A stretch of 64,000 nt of DNA from Paenarthrobacter ilicis (GCF_016907545.1 NZ_JAFBCD010000001.1:62001-126000); one strand, 5' to 3'. Shown: positions 1 through 9,468, numbered from the stretch's first letter. A program made the numbers and translations. The notes: generated from the letters alone by a model not told the origin.

Positions 1-1287
1 CGACGATCGGCTGGGGCTGGTCGACGTGGTCTCACTGGGAGCCGGGCTCGGAGAGAAGAACCCGGACTGGGATATCAGGACACCCACCAGCGCAAAGAGA
101 ACAAGGAGGATGAGGGCCACAAGGGGCCACGTCCACGGGCTGCGCTTCTTGCGTTCAGGTTCGGCGTCGTCAAAGCCTTCATCCGAGTAGGCGACTTCTT
201 CTTCGTCGTTCAGTTGGCGCTCTGCCTCGAGGGCGTTGGCCCGGGTCAAAGGGTTGTCAGCCGACGCGGCAGCCGCGCCTACAGCAGCCCCTGCGGCTCC
301 GGCACCAAGCACCGGAAGTGCGGAGGTCGCCGTCGACGATTGCTCCTTGCCGTAAGGCGAGGAGACGACGCCGGTTGGTGCCGTTGCGGTGTCCACCGGC
401 GCCGTGATGGGTCCGGTGGTGCTCTCGAACAGCAGCATTCCGGGGACTGCGGCGTGGGCGGTGGCGATGTCGCCGTTCCGGATGGCTTCAGCGGCTTCGG
501 CCAGCTTGATGGCGTTGGCCGGGCGGTTCTTGGGATCCTTGGCCAGCATGGACATCAGGAGCGCGCGCACCGGGGTGGGCAGGGTCTCCGGAAGCGGTGG
601 CGGAGCGTCGTTCACCTGCGCCAGCGCAATGGCGATCTGGGATTCGCCGGAGAACGGACGGTGGCCCGTGAGGCACTCATAACCGATGACGCCCAACGAA
701 TAGATGTCCGAGGAACCCGTGGCGGTCTGTCCGGTGGCCTGCTCAGGTGCCAGGTACTGGGCTGTGCCCATGACCTGCCCCGTCTGGGTGAGCGGCACCT
801 GGTCTGCCAGGCGTGCGATGCCAAAGTCTGTGACTTTCACCCGGTTGTCCGGAGTGATCAACAGGTTGCCGGGCTTGATGTCCCGGTGAACCAGTCCCTG
901 CGCGTGCGCGACCGCCAAGGCACGGGCCGTCTGGGCGATGATGGACAGCGTCATGTCCGGAGACAGGACCTGTTCCTTCTCCAGAATGCCGCTGAGCGGG
1001 TGCCCCGGAACCAATTCCATGACCAGGTAGGCCGAGCCGGCTTCCTCGCCGTAATCGAAGACGTTGGCAATACCCACGTGGTTAAGGAGTGCCGTGTGGC
1101 GCGCCTCGGCACGGAAGCGCTGAAGGAAACCGGGATCTCCCGTGTATTCCTCTTTCAGCACCTTGATGGCAACGATCCTGCCGAGGATCTGGTCCTTGGC
1201 CTTCCAGACCTCGCCCATGCCGCCAATCGCAATGCGACTTGTCAGCTGGAACCTGCCGCCGAGTGTGATTCCCGAAGTAGGCCTCAC
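1..1287 (-). CDS. pknA: Ser/Thr protein kinase, PknA-like (3' end beyond window)
   Basis: Membrane Ser/Thr kinase that would phosphorylate cell-wall and division proteins. Read on the minus strand from a GTG that overlaps the pbpA stop (GTGA), the frame stays open to base 1, giving 429 codons. Visible kinase features are the glycine loop [10 protein letters not shown] (about residues 21-30), Lys42 in VAIKVLK, Glu61, catalytic HRDIKPGN (134-141), DFG (154-156) and APEQ (180-183). A basic stop-transfer stretch RKKRSP is followed by one membrane helix near residues 382-405, then a Pro/Ser/Thr-rich outer segment. Being directly after pbpA matches pknA in the conserved actinobacterial cluster, with pknB expected next. 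Whether PASTA repeats follow cannot be seen, so pknA rather than pknB rests on gene order. Confidence 0.85.
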   Translation of the reverse strand, partial: MRPTSGITLGGRFQLTSRIAIGGMGEVWKAKDQILGRIVAIKVLKEEYTGDPGFLQRFRAEARHTALLNHVGIANVFDYGEEAGSAYLVMELVPGHPLSGILEKEQVLSPDMTLSIIAQTARALAVAHAQGLVHRDIKPGNLLITPDNRVKVTDFGIARLADQVPLTQTGQVMGTAQYLAPEQATGQTATGSSDIYSLGVIGYECLTGHRPFSGESQIAIALAQVNDAPPPLPETLPTPVRALLMSMLAKDPKNRPANAIKLAEAAEAIRNGDIATAHAAVPGMLLFESTTGPITAPVDTATAPTGVVSSPYGKEQSSTATSALPVLGAGAAGAAVGAAAASADNPLTRANALEAERQLNDEEEVAYSDEGFDDAEPERKKRSPWTWPLVALILLVLFALVGVLISQSGFFSPSPAPSETTSTSPSRSS

Positions 1288-2741
1288 TTATTCAACACCG
1301 CCTCAAAAATTTTCTTTGCGTTCGGACTGGTTAGCTTGGCACCGCTGACCACATCGATACTTTCCATGACGATGGTGACGGCTACTTGGGGATCGTTTGC
1401 CGGGGCAAACCCGGTAAACCAAGAATTGTTCAACCCTGAATCGCCCAGCTCGGCGGTTCCGGTTTTTCCGGCCACCTTCACGCCGGGAACGGCCGCGCCG
1501 TTGGCAATGCCGTTGTCCACAGCGCTGGTCATCCACTCGGTGATCTGGCTGGCGATGGGCTGCGTGGTGCTGGTCCTGAGGGGTTCAGGCTTCAGTTCGC
1601 TGATGACGCGGAGATCGGGAGCGCGCACTGTCTTCACCAGGTTCGGCTTCATCTGCACACCCGCGTTGGCGATCGCCGCTGTCATCATGTTGATCTGCAG
1701 CGGTGTTGCCTTGACGTCGCGCTGGCCAACAGCGGACTGGGCAAGCTGGGCCTGGTCCAGGTCCTCCGGGAACACGCTCCTGGCTTGCTGGAGCTTCAGT
1801 TGGTCACCGAACGTCTCACCAAAACCGAATTTCCGGGCTTGGTCGCGGATAGCGTCCTGTCCCAGGTCCAGGGCAATGCTGGCGAACGGAGTGTTGCAGG
1901 ACTGCTCCAACGCAAACACGAAGGAGGCCGTCTGGCGGACATTGCAGTTACCACCGGCGTAGTTGGGCAGGCTGGCGCTGGACCCGGGCAAAGGGAGGCT
2001 GCTGGGGTTGGGCAGCTCGCTGTCCTTGTTGTATTTGCCCGAGTTGAGGGCGGCCGCGGTGTCTATCAGCTTGAAGACGGAACCGGGGGACAACAGGTTC
2101 CCCGTGGGCCCGCTGACATTCTGGTTCAGGTTGATGCCCGGGATCTGGTTCAGCTGGGCCATGCTGGCCTCAGCTGCCTTGGAGTCATGCGTGGCAATGA
2201 GGTTGGGATCGTAGGACGGCTTGGAGACCATGGCAATGATGGCGCCCGTCTTGGGGTTGGTCACCACAATTGACCCGCGTTGTCCGTCCGGGATGAGATC
2301 GTAAGCGAGCTTCTGGATCTCGGGATCCAACGTCAGCTCCACGGATGCGCCCTTGGGCTCGTTGCCGAGGAACATCTGGCTGATGCGGTCCAGGAACAGC
2401 TGGTCGGAGTTGCCCGCCAAAGTATCGCCCATGGATTGTTCGAGTCCGGTGGAGCCGAAACCGCGGGAGAAGAAGCCGGTGACGCCGGCGTAAAGCTCGG
2501 GCTGGTTGTACTTGCGCTGGAACGCACACGATTCCGTGCCGGGCACGGACTCGGCAACCGGTTTTCCGCCAACAAGGATGGAGCCGCGTTCATTGCAATA
2601 GGAGGCAAGAATGGCGCGTTGGTTCCACGGATTCTTGTTGAGATCATCGGCGCCAATGACCTGCACGTAGCTGATGGCACCAAAGATCAGGGCAAACATG
2701 GCGACGGCGGCCATCCAGGAACTGCGGATTGCCTGGTTCAT
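1284..2741 (-). CDS. pbpA: Penicillin-binding protein A (class B transpeptidase)
   Basis: Peptidoglycan DD-transpeptidase acting outside the membrane, normally partnered with the RodA/FtsW glycosyltransferase encoded just upstream. The 485-residue product has an N-terminal membrane anchor (about residues 8-28), a PBP dimerisation-type region, and the three transpeptidase motifs: SVFK with Ser221 and Lys224, SCN at 281-283, and KTG at 426-428. The length matches actinobacterial PbpA. The start ATG overlaps the rodA stop by 4 bases (ATGA) and its own stop overlaps the kinase start, so translation is probably coupled. In mycobacteria PbpA is a kinase/phosphatase-regulated protein, which fits the neighbours here; regulation in this organism is inferred. 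Confidence 0.95.
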   Translation of the reverse strand: MNQAIRSSWMAAVAMFALIFGAISYVQVIGADDLNKNPWNQRAILASYCNERGSILVGGKPVAESVPGTESCAFQRKYNQPELYAGVTGFFSRGFGSTGLEQSMGDTLAGNSDQLFLDRISQMFLGNEPKGASVELTLDPEIQKLAYDLIPDGQRGSIVVTNPKTGAIIAMVSKPSYDPNLIATHDSKAAEASMAQLNQIPGINLNQNVSGPTGNLLSPGSVFKLIDTAAALNSGKYNKDSELPNPSSLPLPGSSASLPNYAGGNCNVRQTASFVFALEQSCNTPFASIALDLGQDAIRDQARKFGFGETFGDQLKLQQARSVFPEDLDQAQLAQSAVGQRDVKATPLQINMMTAAIANAGVQMKPNLVKTVRAPDLRVISELKPEPLRTSTTQPIASQITEWMTSAVDNGIANGAAVPGVKVAGKTGTAELGDSGLNNSWFTGFAPANDPQVAVTIVMESIDVVSGAKLTSPNAKKIFEAVLNK

Positions 2742-4159
2742 TGTTGCCTCACCGCCTCTGTTGGTGCACTGGGAGTCTGTGCCGTGGTTGGTTTACGTGT
2801 GCTGTTGCTGGTGGGGGATTTGGTCACCATGGGGGTGGTGTCCACCGGTCCGCGGGCCGTGTTGGAGATCATGAGCAGCAGACCCACGATGATCCAGTTG
2901 GCCAACAGTGATGAACCGCCGGCCGCCAGGAACGGCGTGGTCAGGCCCGTCAGCGGGATGAGCCGGGTAACACCGCCGATCACCACAAAGCACTGCAGTG
3001 CGATCGCGAAGGACAGTCCACAGGCCAGCAGCTTGCCGAAAGCGTCGCGGGTGCCCAAAGCAGCACGGAAGCCGCGGGTGAACAGGAGCAGGTACAGCAT
3101 CACCACGGCGAAGAGACCGATCAGGCCCAATTCCTCGCCGATCAGGGCCACAATCATGTCGCTGTTGGCGAAGGGCACCAGATCCGGGCGGCCCTGGCCA
3201 AGTCCCGTGCCAACAAGCCCACCGTCTGCCATGCCGAAGAGGCCTTGGACAATCTGCCCGCTGCCGCCCGGCGACCTGCCGAACACCTCCGGGGTGAACG
3301 CGTTGATCCAGCTGTCGATACGGAAGGCCACATGGGAGAAGATCTGCGAGGCAACAAAGCCGCCGCCCAGAATCAGGAGGACACCGATGACCACCCAGGA
3401 GATGCGGCTGGTGGCAACGTAAATCATCACGATGAACAGGCCGAAGAAGAGGATGGAGGAACCGAGGTCGCGCTGGAACACCAGCACGCCGATGCTCACC
3501 AACCAGGCCGTGATCATGGGGCCAAGGTCCTTGAAGCGCGGGAACTGCATGGGGCCGATCTTCCGGCCGGCCAGGAGGATCAAATCCCTGTTGGACGAAA
3601 GATAGCCTGCAAAGAAGATGGCCAGCGTGATCTTGGCAATTTCGCCCGGTTGGAAGGTCATGGGTCCAACACGGATCCACACACGGGCACCCAGGATCTC
3701 GCCGGCGGAGATGCCGGGGATCAGCGGAAGAAGCAGCAGGAGCGCGCTGACCGCGAGGGAAATGAAGGTGAAACGCCGGAGGACGCGATGATCCTTGAGG
3801 AACCAGATCACGGCGATGGATACCGCCATGGCGATCAAGGTCCACCGGAGCTGGTTGTTGCCGGTATCGTCCCCGGGACCGTCCATGCGGTGGATCAGGG
3901 CGAGCCCCAAGCCGTTCAGGGCTACAACAATTGGAAGTATTACCGGATCGGCATACTTCGCGCGGATCCTGAGCACCATGTGGAAGGCGAAGGCGGCCAC
4001 TGCAAGCAGGCTGGACTGGAACCAGAAGTCACTGTCCAAGCCAAGATCCGAGTTGATGCTGACCAGTGCGCTGGCGCCGATCCCCACGGCCAGGGCCACC
4101 ACGATGAGTACAAGCTCAACGTTGCGGCGGGGCTTGGGGGCTGCTTCAATCTGCGTCAT
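2738..4159 (-). CDS. rodA: RodA/FtsW/SpoVE family peptidoglycan glycosyltransferase
   Basis: Polytopic SEDS protein that polymerises lipid II glycan strands together with a class B PBP. The 473-residue protein has about ten to twelve hydrophobic segments from residue 14 on and the family-typical loops, such as the stretch around GARVWIRVGPMTFQPGEIAK (about residues 150-180) and the C-terminal RLIPLTGLTTPFLAAGGSS segment that marks SEDS proteins. A Ser/Thr-rich hydrophilic tail follows the last helix. It lies between pstP (4-base overlap at 4156-4159) and pbpA (4-base overlap at 2738-2741). The pairing with PbpA rather than FtsI favours RodA (elongation) over FtsW (division), though sequence alone does not fully separate them. 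Confidence 0.93.
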   Translation of the reverse strand: MTQIEAAPKPRRNVELVLIVVALAVGIGASALVSINSDLGLDSDFWFQSSLLAVAAFAFHMVLRIRAKYADPVILPIVVALNGLGLALIHRMDGPGDDTGNNQLRWTLIAMAVSIAVIWFLKDHRVLRRFTFISLAVSALLLLLPLIPGISAGEILGARVWIRVGPMTFQPGEIAKITLAIFFAGYLSSNRDLILLAGRKIGPMQFPRFKDLGPMITAWLVSIGVLVFQRDLGSSILFFGLFIVMIYVATSRISWVVIGVLLILGGGFVASQIFSHVAFRIDSWINAFTPEVFGRSPGGSGQIVQGLFGMADGGLVGTGLGQGRPDLVPFANSDMIVALIGEELGLIGLFAVVMLYLLLFTRGFRAALGTRDAFGKLLACGLSFAIALQCFVVIGGVTRLIPLTGLTTPFLAAGGSSLLANWIIVGLLLMISNTARGPVDTTPMVTKSPTSNSTRKPTTAQTPSAPTEAVRQQ

Positions 4160-5862
4160 TTGGCCCCCTCACAGGGAGTAGGAACGGGCGAGGGGCTGGG
4201 AGTCGCCACCGCTGCGGTGCTCGGAACCGGCACTGTGGCCGTGGCGGACGCCGTCGGCGTGGGGGTCCCGGAGCCGGAAGGCTTGGGTGCCGGACAGTTG
4301 GCCGACGCGCTGCCGAAGTTCTTGAGGTTCTCCACGATCATCTGGGCATCGTCCAGATCGCCGGCCGGGACTGTCTGCCGGACGCTCTGTTGGCCATATT
4401 CCGGCAGGCTGTCCACCTTGACGTCGGTCACTGCCTCGAGCCTGGAGAGCTGGATGGGGCCGAGCCTCTGGGAGATTCCGTTGAAGATCGCCACACGCTG
4501 GTCGTATTCACCCACGTAGTAGCGCGTCTGGGTCCAGGCGTAGCCCAGCCAGAGGCCGGCTGCAACGCCAAGGACCACTACAGCGGCCACTGCGGGCATC
4601 AACCAGCGGACCCGGCGGCGGGGTGGTTCCTCGGCGTCGGGGCGGTCCTGCTCAGCTTTGTGCGTCAGTACTGTTGCGGCGCGACGAGCCACTGTGCGGC
4701 CGGCAATGGTGGGGATGGATCCGGTTTCAGCGGCTGTGGCTGCTGCGCCCACCAATTCGTGGGGGCGGCTGGCCAGTTCTTCCCGAAGGACCTCGGCGGA
4801 CAGGTGCTCGCCCAGGTGCGGATCTGTGGTGGCAGGAGGCTCGCCGGCGCCATCCGCGGAACTGGTGGGATCGTCTTCCTGGGCGGCAGACGGATCGCCC
4901 GTGCTGAAGGAGGACCCGCCAGTGCCGGGCTCTGCGGGAGCAGCCGGGTTCTTGGTCTCAGTCTTCGGTTTGACTGCCGTTGGTGCGTCGGCAGACTTGG
5001 TGGCTGTTACAGCGTCAGTTTGGTCGGCTGCGGCGAGGGCGGCGGCAGGAACGACGTCGACGGCGGCGGTGTTGACGTCGTCGTCCGTCTCTTCGACGAT
5101 CTCCAGTACCACCACGGTGACGTTGTCCGGGGCGCCCGCCTCCAGGGTGAGGTCCACCAGGATCTCGGCGCATTCGCGGAGATCCTTGGTTTCACGGACC
5201 ATCCGCTCCACAACGTGGCCGGCAACGTAGTTGAGCCCGTCCGAGCAGAGGAGCCAGCGTTCTCCGGGTTCCACGTCCAGGATGTCCAGGTCCAGCTCCG
5301 GGCTGGCATCAACATCCCCGAGGACCCGCATCAGGACGTTCTTGTGCGGGTGGGTTTCGGCTTCCTCGGGGCGGAGGCGGCCCTCATCGATCAGGCGCTG
5401 AACAAAGGTGTGATCAATGCTGATCTGCTCGAACTTATTGTTGCGAAGCCGGTAGGCCCGGGAATCGCCGATGTGCGCAAAGTGGAGTTTGCGGTCCTCC
5501 AGGAGCAGGGCCGTCACAGTGGTGCCCATGCCTGACAGCTTGGGGTTCTGGTGGACGAGCTCGGATAGCAAAGAGTTGGCTGTCTGGATTTCGTCAGCCA
5601 GCACTGTTTCCGCGCCGTCGGGATAGTCGTCGTGGTCCAGGTGGATCATGTCCAGGACGGTTGAGGCTGAAGCGACGTCGCCTCCGGCGTGACCACCCAT
5701 GCCATCGGCCACCACAGCAAGGTGGCGGCCCACATATGCGGAGTCGTCATTCTTGGAGCGGATACGTCCAACGTCCGAGCGCGCCGAGTAGCGCATGATC
5801 AGCGGGCGCGCCGACGGTGTTTCCTTGCTCTCGGCGGTGTTGGGAGTCTCGGGGGAGGCCAC
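4156..5862 (-). CDS. pstP: PP2C-family Ser/Thr protein phosphatase, membrane anchored (PstP)
   Basis: Mn/Mg-dependent phosphatase that reverses the action of the Pkn kinases. The catalytic domain spans about residues 20-260 and shows the metal-site motifs VADGMGGHAGG, GMGTTVTALLL and LLCSDGL, plus GAPDNVTVVVLEI. An Ala/Thr/Pro-rich linker (about 270-420) leads to a single membrane helix (about 428-448, LMPAVAAVVVLGVAAGLWLG) and an outer domain of about 120 residues ending in a Pro/Thr/Ser-rich tail. I keep the GTG start at 5862, three bases after the fhaB stop; an internal Met about 22 codons in is possible. At 568 residues it is slightly longer than mycobacterial PstP because of the linker. 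Confidence 0.93.
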   Translation of the reverse strand: MASPETPNTAESKETPSARPLIMRYSARSDVGRIRSKNDDSAYVGRHLAVVADGMGGHAGGDVASASTVLDMIHLDHDDYPDGAETVLADEIQTANSLLSELVHQNPKLSGMGTTVTALLLEDRKLHFAHIGDSRAYRLRNNKFEQISIDHTFVQRLIDEGRLRPEEAETHPHKNVLMRVLGDVDASPELDLDILDVEPGERWLLCSDGLNYVAGHVVERMVRETKDLRECAEILVDLTLEAGAPDNVTVVVLEIVEETDDDVNTAAVDVVPAAALAAADQTDAVTATKSADAPTAVKPKTETKNPAAPAEPGTGGSSFSTGDPSAAQEDDPTSSADGAGEPPATTDPHLGEHLSAEVLREELASRPHELVGAAATAAETGSIPTIAGRTVARRAATVLTHKAEQDRPDAEEPPRRRVRWLMPAVAAVVVLGVAAGLWLGYAWTQTRYYVGEYDQRVAIFNGISQRLGPIQLSRLEAVTDVKVDSLPEYGQQSVRQTVPAGDLDDAQMIVENLKNFGSASANCPAPKPSGSGTPTPTASATATVPVPSTAAVATPSPSPVPTPCEGAK

Positions 5863-5865
5863 GGG

Positions 5866-6354
5866 CTACGGCCTCAATTCAATGACCGTCTTGCCGATTC
5901 TCACGGGGACGCCAAGTTCAACCGGCAAAGCGCGGGTGAGCTGTTGATCGGCCAGGTAGGTGCCGTTGGTGGAGCCGAGGTCCTCAATGAACCACCGGCT
6001 TCCTTGCGGAAACAGGCGTGCGTGGCGCCCGGAAGCATAGTCGTCTTCAAGGACCAGCGTTGCTTCCTGCGCACGGCCCAGAAGGATGGGGCTGGCTGCC
6101 AGCGGAAGGGTTGTGCCCTTGAGTGGACCTTCCGTGACCACCAGGTTCCGTGCGTGCTGGATGGCCGGCGGCGGTGAGGCGGCCAGTTCCGGGTGCTTGC
6201 GCACTTCACGGGCGGTGGGAACTCCGGTCGCAGCCTTGCGGCCGATCTGGAAATCCCGGCGCATGGTGGACACGATGCTGAAGATCAATATCCACAGGAG
6301 AAGGAGAAATCCAAAGCGAAGTGCGGTGATGGTCAGTTCGCTGATGTCGTTCAC
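5866..6354 (-). CDS. fhaB: Membrane-anchored FHA-domain protein FhaB (FipA-like)
   Basis: Phosphothreonine-binding adaptor of the cell-wall signalling cluster. The 162-residue protein has one N-terminal membrane helix (about residues 8-30) and a C-terminal FHA domain (about 75-160) with the conserved elements ILLGRAQEATLVLEDDYASGRHARLF and DLGSTNGTYL, i.e. the phosphopeptide-binding Arg/Ser/His and Asn residues. The start overlaps the fhaA stop by 4 bases. In mycobacteria FhaB is phosphorylated by the cluster kinases and recruits FtsZ/FtsQ or wall enzymes; that partner choice is family knowledge, not visible here. Confidence 0.93.
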   Translation of the reverse strand: MNDISELTITALRFGFLLLLWILIFSIVSTMRRDFQIGRKAATGVPTAREVRKHPELAASPPPAIQHARNLVVTEGPLKGTTLPLAASPILLGRAQEATLVLEDDYASGRHARLFPQGSRWFIEDLGSTNGTYLADQQLTRALPVELGVPVRIGKTVIELRP

Positions 6355-7100
6355 GCGTGGCCACCCGGGGTTTGGGGGAGGAGACGGAAAATAATCTTGG
6401 TACGTCCCATCGTGATGGTTGAGCCGTCGGTAAGCTCGACGCTGCCGTTTACCTTGTGTCCATTAACGTAACTGCCATTGGTGGAACCCATGTCAACGGC
6501 CCACGTACTGCCATTCTCCGTGCGGATCTCCAGGTGTTTACGTGAAACGCCGGTGTCATCCACAAGAATGTCCGCCTCGGAGGAGCGTCCCAGCACCACG
6601 GACAGCGCGTTGAGGGAATAACGTTGCCCTCCGATGTCCAGGACCGGCTGCATGCGCGTGGGCTGCCGCACCGGAGCGGCGGGGACGTTGGCCCGGGGGG
6701 ACGGCGCCGGTGCTGATCCGTCGTTTGACTGCTTCTCTGTTCTTGAAGCGATCTCGAAGTGACCGGCGCGTTCTTCTTCGTTGCGGCGGAAAGAAATCCG
6801 GACTGCGCCCTGCAAGGTGTAACCCTGGCTCCGCACATGCTGGATGACGACGTCGCACAGTTCCTCGGCCAGCGGGGTTCCCCATTCCTGGGCCCGGGCG
6901 AAATCCTCATCACTGAGCAATACATCAAAAACATTGGGGGCCAGCGTCCGCCCGGCGGCGATGGTGATGGACTTGTTGTCCAGCTCGCCCCGTAGCTTGC
7001 TTGCGATCTCCACCGGTTCAACACGTGCACGCGACCCCGTGGAGAAGACGTTCCGGACGGCCTTTTCAATGCCACGCTCGACCTTGTCCAGCAATCCCAT
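6351..7100 (-). CDS. fhaA: FHA-domain protein FhaA with N-terminal DUF3662 domain
   Basis: First gene of the morphogenesis operon. The 249-residue product has an N-terminal DUF3662/FhaA_N-type domain (MGLLDKVERGIEKAVRN onward, about residues 1-120), a Pro/Ala-rich linker and a C-terminal FHA domain (about 165-245) with VVLGRSSEADILV, GVSRKHLEI and DMGSTNGSYVNG. I place the start at the ATG at 7100 because a good ribosome site (AAAGGAGAAGG) lies just before it and homologues begin MGLLD; the in-frame codons upstream lack this. It is shorter than mycobacterial FhaA because the linker is short. In mycobacteria FhaA binds phosphorylated MviN to control peptidoglycan precursor flipping. Confidence 0.93.
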   Translation of the reverse strand: MGLLDKVERGIEKAVRNVFSTGSRARVEPVEIASKLRGELDNKSITIAAGRTLAPNVFDVLLSDEDFARAQEWGTPLAEELCDVVIQHVRSQGYTLQGAVRISFRRNEEERAGHFEIASRTEKQSNDGSAPAPSPRANVPAAPVRQPTRMQPVLDIGGQRYSLNALSVVLGRSSEADILVDDTGVSRKHLEIRTENGSTWAVDMGSTNGSYVNGHKVNGSVELTDGSTITMGRTKIIFRLLPQTPGGHA

Positions 7101-7430
7101 GTCCTTCTCCTTTCCTTGCCGCGGCACCTTCAGTGCCTGATCCGATAGTCCAGCCTTGCGGCCATCTGCGAACACGTCAAAGTGCGCGCCCGACGGCCCT
7201 TCCACTTCCCGATACTACTGGGACTGACTGGGAATGGCCTTAATCCACAACGCCTTTAGGGCTGGAAAAGTTCGCCTCCGGCCCGTGGTGGCGGGGCTGG
7301 TGAGGGGTGAAAATTCTCCTGTGAGGGGCCCGATTGGTGTTTTGCCGAGGGTGTCCGTTATGCTTGATCTCGCTGCTTTTGAAGGAAGCGAAACTGGGAA
7401 GCCAGTGGGAACTCCGGAAAAAGAAGTTGC
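7101..7430. other. Intergenic promoter region between fhaA and tRNA-Leu
   Basis: About 330 bases with no convincing gene. It must hold the leftward promoter of the fhaA-pknA operon and a rightward promoter for the tRNA. For the operon, TAGTAT on the minus strand at 7217-7212 is a possible -10 box. For the tRNA, TATGCT at 7359-7364 with TTGGTG at 7334-7339 (19-base spacing) is a weak candidate. Neither is more than a visual match. Confidence 0.35.
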
Positions 7431-7513
7431 GCGCGAGTGGCGGAACGGCAGACGCGCTGGCTTCAGGTGCCAGTATCCGAAAGGGTGTGGGGGTTCAAAT
7501 CCCCCCTCGCGCA
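7431..7513 (+). tRNA. tRNA-Leu (anticodon CAG)
   Basis: The 7-bp acceptor stem GCGCGAG/CTCGCGC closes at 7431-7437 and 7506-7512 with discriminator A at 7513. The anticodon arm is CTGGC-TTCAGGT-GCCAG, giving anticodon CAG. A variable arm is present as expected for a class II tRNA, and the T arm carries GGTTCAAATCC. CCA is not encoded. Length is 83 bases. Confidence 0.96.
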
Positions 7514-7521
7514 CGCAATTG

Positions 7522-7556
7522 AAAGAGCCCCGGTCTTAGGACCGGGGCTCTTTTTT
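7522..7556 (+). terminator. Rho-independent terminator after tRNA-Leu
   Basis: Perfect stem AAAGAGCCCCGGTC / GACCGGGGCTCTTT with a TTAG loop, followed by a T-run. It starts 9 bases after the tRNA and also faces the end of the leftward GntR gene, so it may act in both directions. Confidence 0.93.
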
Positions 7557-7573
7557 CTTTGTCGTGCCGCGGG

Positions 7574-8272
7574 TCAGCCTCGCGCGGAACCCGTGAACCG
7601 GCGTCGTGAGTTGCTCAGGTGCAGCCGCATGGCAGCCGCGGCAGCTACTGGATCCCGTTCCGCGATTGCTGCGTAGATGGATGCGTGCTCGTGGACCACT
7701 TGTGCGAAGCGTTCCGGGGACTCCTGGTCTTCGCTGGTGACCAGCCGCGGCCGGGGCATGGTGATCATGGTCTGGCCCAAGGCTGAAATGCAGTCCGTAT
7801 AAAAGGGGTTGCCAGTGGCGGCGGCGATGGCCCGGTGGAATTCGAAATCAGCCTTCATGGAGTGTGCCGGGTGCCCTGAGCTGGCGATGAACAGTTCCAG
7901 GGCGCCATGCGCGGCCTTGAGCTGGCGCTCGGTGTGGTTGAGTGCGGCCAAGGAAGCGGCTTCCGTCTCCACGCCAACTCGGAAATCCAGCATCTGCAGC
8001 CGGTCCTCCCTGCTTGCCACCGGACGTGTGCCAGGCGCAGCGGACGGGCCGTCTGCCGGCGGGGTCAGCGCGAAGCTGCCCCGCCCACGTTCGGTTTCCA
8101 CCAGTCCCTCGGCCTGCAGCCGGGTCAGGGCCGAACGGACCACCGTCCTGCTGACCCCGAATTCACTGATGAGGGTGTTCTCGCTGGGGAGCTTCTCACC
8201 TGGCTGGATGATGCCGTCCACAATGCGGTTGCGAAGGTCGGCGGCGAGATCCGCGGTCAGGTTTCGGCTCAT
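7574..8272 (-). CDS. GntR/FadR-family regulator of the sugar-diacid dehydratase
   Basis: DNA-binding repressor or activator. The 232-residue protein has an N-terminal winged helix (about residues 5-70; GEKLPSENTLISEFGVSRTVVRSALTRLQAEGLVETERGRGSFA) and a C-terminal FCD ligand domain (about 95-220) with the usual helical pattern including DFEFHRAIAAATGN. It lies 10 bases downstream of the talarate/galactarate dehydratase gene, so both are one operon. FadR-type regulators with FCD domains often bind sugar acids. The inverted repeat at 9450-9468 upstream of the dehydratase is the likely target. Confidence 0.9.
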   Translation of the reverse strand: MSRNLTADLAADLRNRIVDGIIQPGEKLPSENTLISEFGVSRTVVRSALTRLQAEGLVETERGRGSFALTPPADGPSAAPGTRPVASREDRLQMLDFRVGVETEAASLAALNHTERQLKAAHGALELFIASSGHPAHSMKADFEFHRAIAAATGNPFYTDCISALGQTMITMPRPRLVTSEDQESPERFAQVVHEHASIYAAIAERDPVAAAAAMRLHLSNSRRRFTGSARG

Positions 8273-8282
8273 GGGTTCAAGA

Positions 8283-9410
8283 TTACGCGCCGAACTCCAC
8301 GGATTCGGTGGTCCAGGCGCGCGCCTGCTCGCTGAGCGTGACGCCCAAGCCGGGACGGTCCGGAACGATCATGCGGCCGTTTTTGGTCTCCAAACGCTCC
8401 TCGAACAGCGGGTCCAGCCAGTCGAAGTGTTCCACCCAGGGCTCGCGTGGATAGGCGGCGGCCAAGTGGAGGTGGATTTCCATGGCGAAGTGCGGCGCCA
8501 GGCCCAGTCCGCGTTCATCGGCCAAGGCCGCCAAGCGGAGGAATTGGGTGATGCCGCCAACGCGTGGCGCGTCGGGCTGGATGATGTCGCAGCTGTTCGC
8601 GTTAATAAGGCCCTTGTGTTCTGCGACGGACGCGAGCATCTCACCGGTAGCGATGGGTGTGTCCAGGACCTGGGCCAGGTGCGCGTGGCCTTCGAAGTCG
8701 TACGCGTCCAGGGGTTCTTCAATCCAGATCAGGTTGAATTCCTCCAACTGCCGGCCCATGCGCAGCGCGGTTGCCCTGTCCCACTGCTGGTTGGCATCCA
8801 CCATGAGCGGCACGTCCCAGCCGATGTGCTCGCGGACTCCGGCAACACGGCGGAGGTCTTCCTTTGAATCGGGCAAGCCCACCTTGATTTTGATGCCGCC
8901 GATGCCGTCGTTGATGGATTGCGTGGCGCGTTCCTTGACCTCGTCCAGTGTGGCGTTGAGGAAGCCGCCGGAGGTGTTGTACGTCTGCACGGAATCGCGG
9001 TACGAGCCCAGCAGCTTGGCCAAGGGGAGTCCGGCGCGCTTGGCCTTGAGGTCGTAGAGCGCGATGTCGATCGCCGCCAGCGCTTGGGTTGCTACGCCCG
9101 AACGGCCCACGGAGGCGCCGGCCCAGAGGAGCTTGGTGTAGATCTTGCCGATGTCGTTGGGGTCCTCGCCGATGATGCCCTCTGCGACTTCCTTGGCGTG
9201 GGCATACTGTGCGGGTCCCCCGGCGCGCTTCGAGTAGCTGAATCCCAGGCCACTGTGTCCCTGCTCCGTGGTGATCTCCGCGAAGAGGAACACCACTTCA
9301 GTCATGGGCTTCTGACGACCCGTGAAGACTTTGGCATCGCTGATGGGCACGGTGAGTGGAAGCCTGGCGGTGGATAACTTGATGTGGCGGATCAGATCTA
9401 CGGTGCTCAT
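8283..9410 (-). CDS. L-talarate/galactarate dehydratase (enolase superfamily)
   Basis: Mandelate-racemase-type enolase that dehydrates L-talarate and galactarate to a 2-keto-3-deoxy sugar diacid. The 375 residues match the Salmonella-type enzyme closely as I recall it: TGRQKP, GFSYSKRAGG, KLLWAGASVGRSG, YNTSGGFL, then the KIKVG general base, metal ligands in MVDANQQWDR, WIEEPLDAYD and IATGEML, and APHFAMEIHLHLAAAYP with the His base. The start ATG follows AAGGAGACCC. No downstream aldolase, semialdehyde dehydrogenase or sugar-acid transporter is present in the window, so the rest of the pathway must lie elsewhere. Confidence 0.93.
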   Translation of the reverse strand: MSTVDLIRHIKLSTARLPLTVPISDAKVFTGRQKPMTEVVFLFAEITTEQGHSGLGFSYSKRAGGPAQYAHAKEVAEGIIGEDPNDIGKIYTKLLWAGASVGRSGVATQALAAIDIALYDLKAKRAGLPLAKLLGSYRDSVQTYNTSGGFLNATLDEVKERATQSINDGIGGIKIKVGLPDSKEDLRRVAGVREHIGWDVPLMVDANQQWDRATALRMGRQLEEFNLIWIEEPLDAYDFEGHAHLAQVLDTPIATGEMLASVAEHKGLINANSCDIIQPDAPRVGGITQFLRLAALADERGLGLAPHFAMEIHLHLAAAYPREPWVEHFDWLDPLFEERLETKNGRMIVPDRPGLGVTLSEQARAWTTESVEFGA

Positions 9411-9449
9411 GGGTCTCCTTGACGAGGCGGCGTTGCCTTTCGCTTAGGA

Positions 9450-9468
9450 TACAAGTTTAAGACTTGTA
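9450..9468. promoter_or_regulatory. Candidate GntR operator upstream of the dehydratase
   Basis: Perfect inverted repeat TACAAGT-ttaag-ACTTGTA, about 40 bases upstream of the dehydratase start. Its size fits a FadR-type dimer site, and the regulator is encoded in the same operon. Confidence 0.6.

Noticed and set aside
1..1287. Assignment of the edge kinase as PknB
   Set aside because: PASTA repeats are not visible before the window edge and the position directly after pbpA matches pknA; the call stays provisional.
214..1962. Long plus-strand open frame of about 580 codons
   Set aside because: It is the antisense of the kinase and pbpA genes; the translation has Arg/Gly-rich, non-protein-like composition and no motif.
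7431..7560. tRNA-Leu as an integration site
   Set aside because: The tRNA is followed at once by a normal terminator and core-type genes; no duplicated tRNA end or integrase was found.
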